DNA of 64,000 nucleotides from NCBI RefSeq assembly GCF_000186865.1, contig NW_008705564.1:2393-66392 (forward strand). The letters run 5' to 3'. A program made the translations under genes and the position numbers. Position 1 is the stretch's first letter; the number at the start of each line of letters is the position of its first letter. Under the pieces are notes generated by a model. The model ran no database searches and was not told the DNA's origin. It saw nothing but the letters and a program-made list of their open reading frames with translations. Shown here piece after piece: positions 61,019-64,000 of this stretch. Source of the stretch: Aureococcus anophagefferens. Taxonomy: Eukaryota > Sar > Pelagophyceae > Pelagomonadales > Pelagomonadaceae.

Positions 61019-62746
61019 ATGGTCGCCTCGGCGGCCGAGGCGGAGCTGTCGCCCAAGCTGCACGGGAAGCTGTCGCCGCTGCGGCGCGAGAAGCGGTCGG
61101 CGCGCATGCACCGGAAGCGCATCTGCGAGGAGGTCGTGACCATCGTGCGCGAGCGCGTGCCGCGCGACGAGGGCGCCCCGGGCCTGCTCAAGCTCCTGGG
61201 CGTGAGCAAGCACGGCGCCCCGCCGAGCCCCGAGCCGCCGAAGAGCGCCGCGGGCCCCCGCGAGACGCTCTGGGCGGACCAGTTCAGCGCGCGGTGCGCC
61301 ATCCGGTCCGCGGAGCGCGCGGCGGAGCGGCGCGCGCGCGAGGCGGAGATCCGGTCCTACCGGCCGCAGAAGATCGACTTCACCATGCTCCAGTACGTCA
61401 AATTGCCGCCCATCCAGGAGCCGCGGGACTGGCAGGAGGCCATCTGGGAGCGGAACCGGCTCTGCGAGTTCTGCGTGACCATCGCGACGGCGGGCTCCGA
61501 GCGCGTCGAGTGCCGCTTCTGCAACGTCGTCGCGCACGCGCGCTGCGCTTTGCCGTCGTCGACCTTCAAGGCGCAGCTCTGGATGTGCGACGACTGCATC
61601 TACTCCCTCGAGGAGTGCCGGCGGCGGCAGATCGTCGCGGCCGCGGACCACCAGTGCCTCATCACGCAGCACATCCACGCGACGATCATCCAGGCCATGA
61701 TCCGGCGCTTCGTGCGGCGCATGCCCCACCTGCGGCTGCGGCGGGGCATGGTCCTGCTCCAGGGCGCCATGCGCTGCCACTACGCGCGGACGCTCTTCCG
61801 CGACGCGTTCACGAACGACGAGCGGCCCTACAACATCAAGGTCATCTCCGCGCTCAATTTAGGCCCGCCGTCGGACGCGGGGCCCCAGGAGTTCTACGCC
61901 ATCGTGTCCCTCGTGCCGACGGACTCGGAGACGCAGCGCTGCGCCTACCAGTTCACGACGCGCGCGCTCGAGCGCGACGACTGGGGCAACGTCGAGATCT
62001 CGGAGAATTTCCTGGTGCCCTGCACGGTCTGCGGCATCACGTGCTACGTGACCCTGGTCTCGAAGCCCCAGGGCGTGCCGGCGAACGAGACGCCCGTGCT
62101 GACGTTCCACGGCCAGACGTCCTACGATCTGGAGGACGACCTCTTGTACTTCAAGAAGGTCACGGTCGACGACGACGTCGGCGCGCCCGAGTACGAGCCC
62201 CGGGAGAAGCCGGGCTTCAGCCCGGTGATTCGGATGGTCGACGTCGACAAGCAGGAGTTCGGCGCGACGCGTTTGGTCTTCGAGATGCTGCCGTGCCCGA
62301 ACGCGACGACGCTCCACGGCCCGCTGGACGAGGTCTCGTCCGTCTTCAGCCGCAAGGCCGTGAAGCGCAAGTGGTGGTGTTTGCTGGTCGAGGAGAAGAT
62401 CTATTTCTATCGCCTCCAGAGCAACCCGACGCCCGTGCTCGCGTGGCCCCTGGGGAAGATCGGCCTCAAGATCCACGAGCAGAGCGGCGTCATCGAGCTC
62501 AAGTACGGCGACAAGACCATGCTCGTGTCCCACGGCGACACGGACATGCGCAACAAGTGGATCTCCCTGCTCCGGAGCAACGCCGACGCCATGCGCGCCA
62601 AGGCGACGACGAAGAACCGGCGCCGGTCCACGGCCATGACCAAGGGCGGCACGCGGCGCCGGTCGTCGTTCTCGCCGACGTCGACGCCGAACGAGTCCGT
62701 CCAGAACACGCCCGTCCAGACGAGCCGGAGGCTAGGCAAATCGTAG
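61019..62746 (+). CDS. Zinc finger-IQ-PH domain protein
   Basis: 575 residues in one exon. A basic N-terminus and coiled coil lead to a PHD/ZZ-like zinc finger at about residue 157 (CEFCVTIATAGSERVECRFCN, then AHARC and WMCDDC). Two IQ-like helices follow (ATIIQAMIRRFVRRM; GMVLLQGAMRCHYAR), expected to bind calmodulin. Residues 270-440 are an unassigned beta-rich region, perhaps C2-like. A clear PH domain follows (SRKAVKRKWWCLLVEEKIYFY, closing with RNKWISLLRSNADAM). The tail is Ser/Thr/Arg-rich. A peripheral membrane signalling adaptor is inferred. Confidence 0.75.
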   Translation: MVASAAEAELSPKLHGKLSPLRREKRSARMHRKRICEEVVTIVRERVPRDEGAPGLLKLLGVSKHGAPPSPEPPKSAAGPRETLWADQFSARCAIRSAERAAERRAREAEIRSYRPQKIDFTMLQYVKLPPIQEPRDWQEAIWERNRLCEFCVTIATAGSERVECRFCNVVAHARCALPSSTFKAQLWMCDDCIYSLEECRRRQIVAAADHQCLITQHIHATIIQAMIRRFVRRMPHLRLRRGMVLLQGAMRCHYARTLFRDAFTNDERPYNIKVISALNLGPPSDAGPQEFYAIVSLVPTDSETQRCAYQFTTRALERDDWGNVEISENFLVPCTVCGITCYVTLVSKPQGVPANETPVLTFHGQTSYDLEDDLLYFKKVTVDDDVGAPEYEPREKPGFSPVIRMVDVDKQEFGATRLVFEMLPCPNATTLHGPLDEVSSVFSRKAVKRKWWCLLVEEKIYFYRLQSNPTPVLAWPLGKIGLKIHEQSGVIELKYGDKTMLVSHGDTDMRNKWISLLRSNADAMRAKATTKNRRRSTAMTKGGTRRRSSFSPTSTPNESVQNTPVQTSRRLGKS

Positions 62747-62770
62747 TTGCGCAGGTCGTCCCAGCTAGCT

Positions 62771-64000
62771 CTAGTTACAGTCGTCGTTGACGAACGCGTC
62801 GATCGCCGCGAGCGCGGTCGTGAGCTCCGCCTCGGACGCCGCGTAGGAGATGCGCACGCCGTCGGGCGCGCCGAAGGCGTCGCCGGGCACGAGGGCGAGC
62901 TTGCGCTTGGCCAGGAGCGCCGTGCAGAACGACGTCGACGAGTCGACGGCGTCGCCGTCGCACGAGAGGCCGAGCGTGCCCGAGACGTCCACGAAGACGT
63001 AGAAGGCGCCCTCGGGCGCCGGCGGGCAGCGGATGCGCCCCCGCTTCGCCGCGATGGCCTCCAGCTGCGCGAGCACGAGGTCGCGGCGGCGCTTGAACTC
63101 CGCGACGTCGCCGTCGAGCGCGCCGGCGGGCAGGTTCAGCGCCGCGACGCCCGCGGCCTGCGCGAGCGACGACGCGCAGGACGTGATCTGGCCCTGAATC
63201 TTGCCGCAGGCCCGGGCGACGGCCTGGGGCGCCGCGAGGTAGCCGAGGCGGAAGCCCGTCATCGCGTAGGCCTTGGAGAAGCCGTTGATGGTCACGGTGC
63301 GGTCGAACGACGACCCGCCGAGCGCCGCGAAGGACGCGTGGGGCGTGGCGGGCTCGTAGTGGAGCTGCTCGTAGATCTCATCGCTGATGACCCAGACCTT
63401 CTTGCCCGTGGCGGCCTCGTGCGCGTCCAAGACCGCGAGCAGCTCGCGCTGGCCCGCCTCGTCGACGACGGCGCCCGTCGGGTTCGACGGGTTGCAGAAG
63501 ATGAGCGCCTTCGTCTTCGGCGTCAGCACGCTCTTCAAGGCGTCGGCCGTGAGCTTGTAGCCGTCGGCGATGTCCGCGTCGACCTGGACGACGGCGGCGC
63601 CCGCCATCTCGACCATCGACGGGTACGACACCCAGTACGGCGCGGGCACGACGACCTCGTCGCCGGGCCCGACGAGCGCGAGGAGCGCCTCGTAGACGGC
63701 CTGCTTGGCGCCGTTGGCGACGACGATGTCCGTCGGCGCGTAGGCCGTGCCCTTGCGCTTCGCGAGGTCCGACGCGATCGCTTCCCGCAGCTCCTTCGTG
63801 CCCGTGACCTCGGTGTAGCGCGTCGCGCCGGCGAGCGCCGCGGCGCCGATGGCGTCGACGATGGCCTTGGGCGGCGGGAAGTCCGGCTCGCCGACGCAGA
63901 GGCTCACGACCTCCTCGCCCGCGGCGCGCAGCTGCATGGTCAGGCCGTGGACCTCCACGGTCGCCGACGGCTTGAGGCCTTCGACGAGCACCGAGAGCTC
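62771..64000 (-). CDS. Class I/II aminotransferase (aspartate/prephenate type), 5' part outside the window
   Basis: At least 409 residues; the frame is open to the right edge, so the N-terminus is missing. The fold is that of the bacterial-type aspartate aminotransferase subgroup (Ib): GEPDFPPPKAIVDAI, ATRYTEVTGTKELREAI, NGAKQAVYEAL, YWVSYPSMVEMAGA, NPSNPTGAVV, DEIYEQLHYE, and the PLP-binding Lys in GFSKAYAMTGFRLGY. In plants and algae this subgroup includes plastid prephenate/aspartate aminotransferase of Phe and Tyr synthesis; the sequence here does not settle the substrate. A plastid transit peptide would be expected beyond the edge. Confidence 0.85.
   Translation of the reverse strand, partial: ELSVLVEGLKPSATVEVHGLTMQLRAAGEEVVSLCVGEPDFPPPKAIVDAIGAAALAGATRYTEVTGTKELREAIASDLAKRKGTAYAPTDIVVANGAKQAVYEALLALVGPGDEVVVPAPYWVSYPSMVEMAGAAVVQVDADIADGYKLTADALKSVLTPKTKALIFCNPSNPTGAVVDEAGQRELLAVLDAHEAATGKKVWVISDEIYEQLHYEPATPHASFAALGGSSFDRTVTINGFSKAYAMTGFRLGYLAAPQAVARACGKIQGQITSCASSLAQAAGVAALNLPAGALDGDVAEFKRRRDLVLAQLEAIAAKRGRIRCPPAPEGAFYVFVDVSGTLGLSCDGDAVDSSTSFCTALLAKRKLALVPGDAFGAPDGVRISYAASEAELTTALAAIDAFVNDDCN

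Noticed and set aside
1..64000. tRNA, rRNA and spliceosomal RNA genes
   Set aside because: No cloverleaf with a GGTTCRANYCC arm, 5S box or snRNA signature was seen by eye on either strand. A covariance search would be decisive.
1..64000. Intact transposons or integrated virus genes
   Set aside because: No reverse transcriptase, integrase, transposase or capsid motif was seen in any frame that shows coding character.

Overview
The window is the left end of a eukaryotic chromosome. It opens with about 350 bases of CCCTAA telomere repeat, then about 110 bases of decayed repeat and about 400 bases of subtelomere, and is gene-dense from base 855 to the right edge. The DNA is very GC-rich. Genes are mostly intron-poor and lie on both strands with gaps often under 100 bases. 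Where introns are needed to keep frame they are short (about 43-68 nt, several exactly 52 nt), mostly GT-AG. Telomere type, gene content (MYND/RING/repeat proteins, LamG and FG-GAP giant ectodomains, REJ/polycystin-like proteins, TylF-type methyltransferase) and composition suggest a stramenopile microalga, most likely a pelagophyte such as Pelagomonas or Aureococcus. That assignment is inference, not proof.

Layout. 1-854: telomere and subtelomere with a T-shaped palindrome. 855-15461 (minus): one locus of 4,742 in-phase codons, broken by a single TAA. Its parts, in order, are a signal peptide, two LamG domains, three seven-bladed FG-GAP propellers, two LamG domains, Ser/Thr/Pro linkers, two Kre9-like modules, a REJ region, a GPS-like cysteine motif and a polycystin-1-like membrane region with an EF-hand. 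15759-20091 (minus): an ABCA-like half transporter whose ATPase domain lacks the Walker A segment. 20232-22195 (minus): a glutathione S-transferase overlapping a truncated GH32 enzyme. 22311-27488: a FAR-17a/AIG1-like protein, a sphingosine/diacylglycerol kinase, a PDZ domain interrupted by a J domain, and a MYND-RING-Sel1 protein. 27523-34008 (minus): a 2.1-thousand-residue coiled-coil protein with an N-myristoylation signal. 34533-42197: a sulfotransferase, an unrecognised protein, a cupin/JmjC oxygenase, a secreted TTL-like ligase and a TylF-like methyltransferase. 42698-49336 (minus): an eight-exon type II membrane protein with five Cys-rich modules. 49452-55587: an ADP-ribosylglycohydrolase-like protein, a GNAT, a membrane-anchored beta-helix protein and a TMEM163-like carrier. 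55734-58229: a pentulose kinase fused to ribulose-phosphate 3-epimerase. 58230-59534: a gene-poor gap. 59535-64000: a RING-MYND-TPR protein, a zinc finger-IQ-PH protein and the C-terminal part of a class I aminotransferase running off the window.

How the genes work together. There is no operon logic. The recurring theme is cell-surface or secreted biology: signal peptides or membrane anchors are predicted on roughly ten genes, many with lectin-like, propeller, beta-helix or Cys-rich modules. The giant surface genes carry fresh internal tandem duplications of 774 bp and 433 bp that include introns, as expected of fast-evolving subtelomeric genes. The clearest metabolic statement is the kinase-epimerase fusion, which would convert a free pentulose to its 5-phosphate and then to the epimeric pentulose 5-phosphate.
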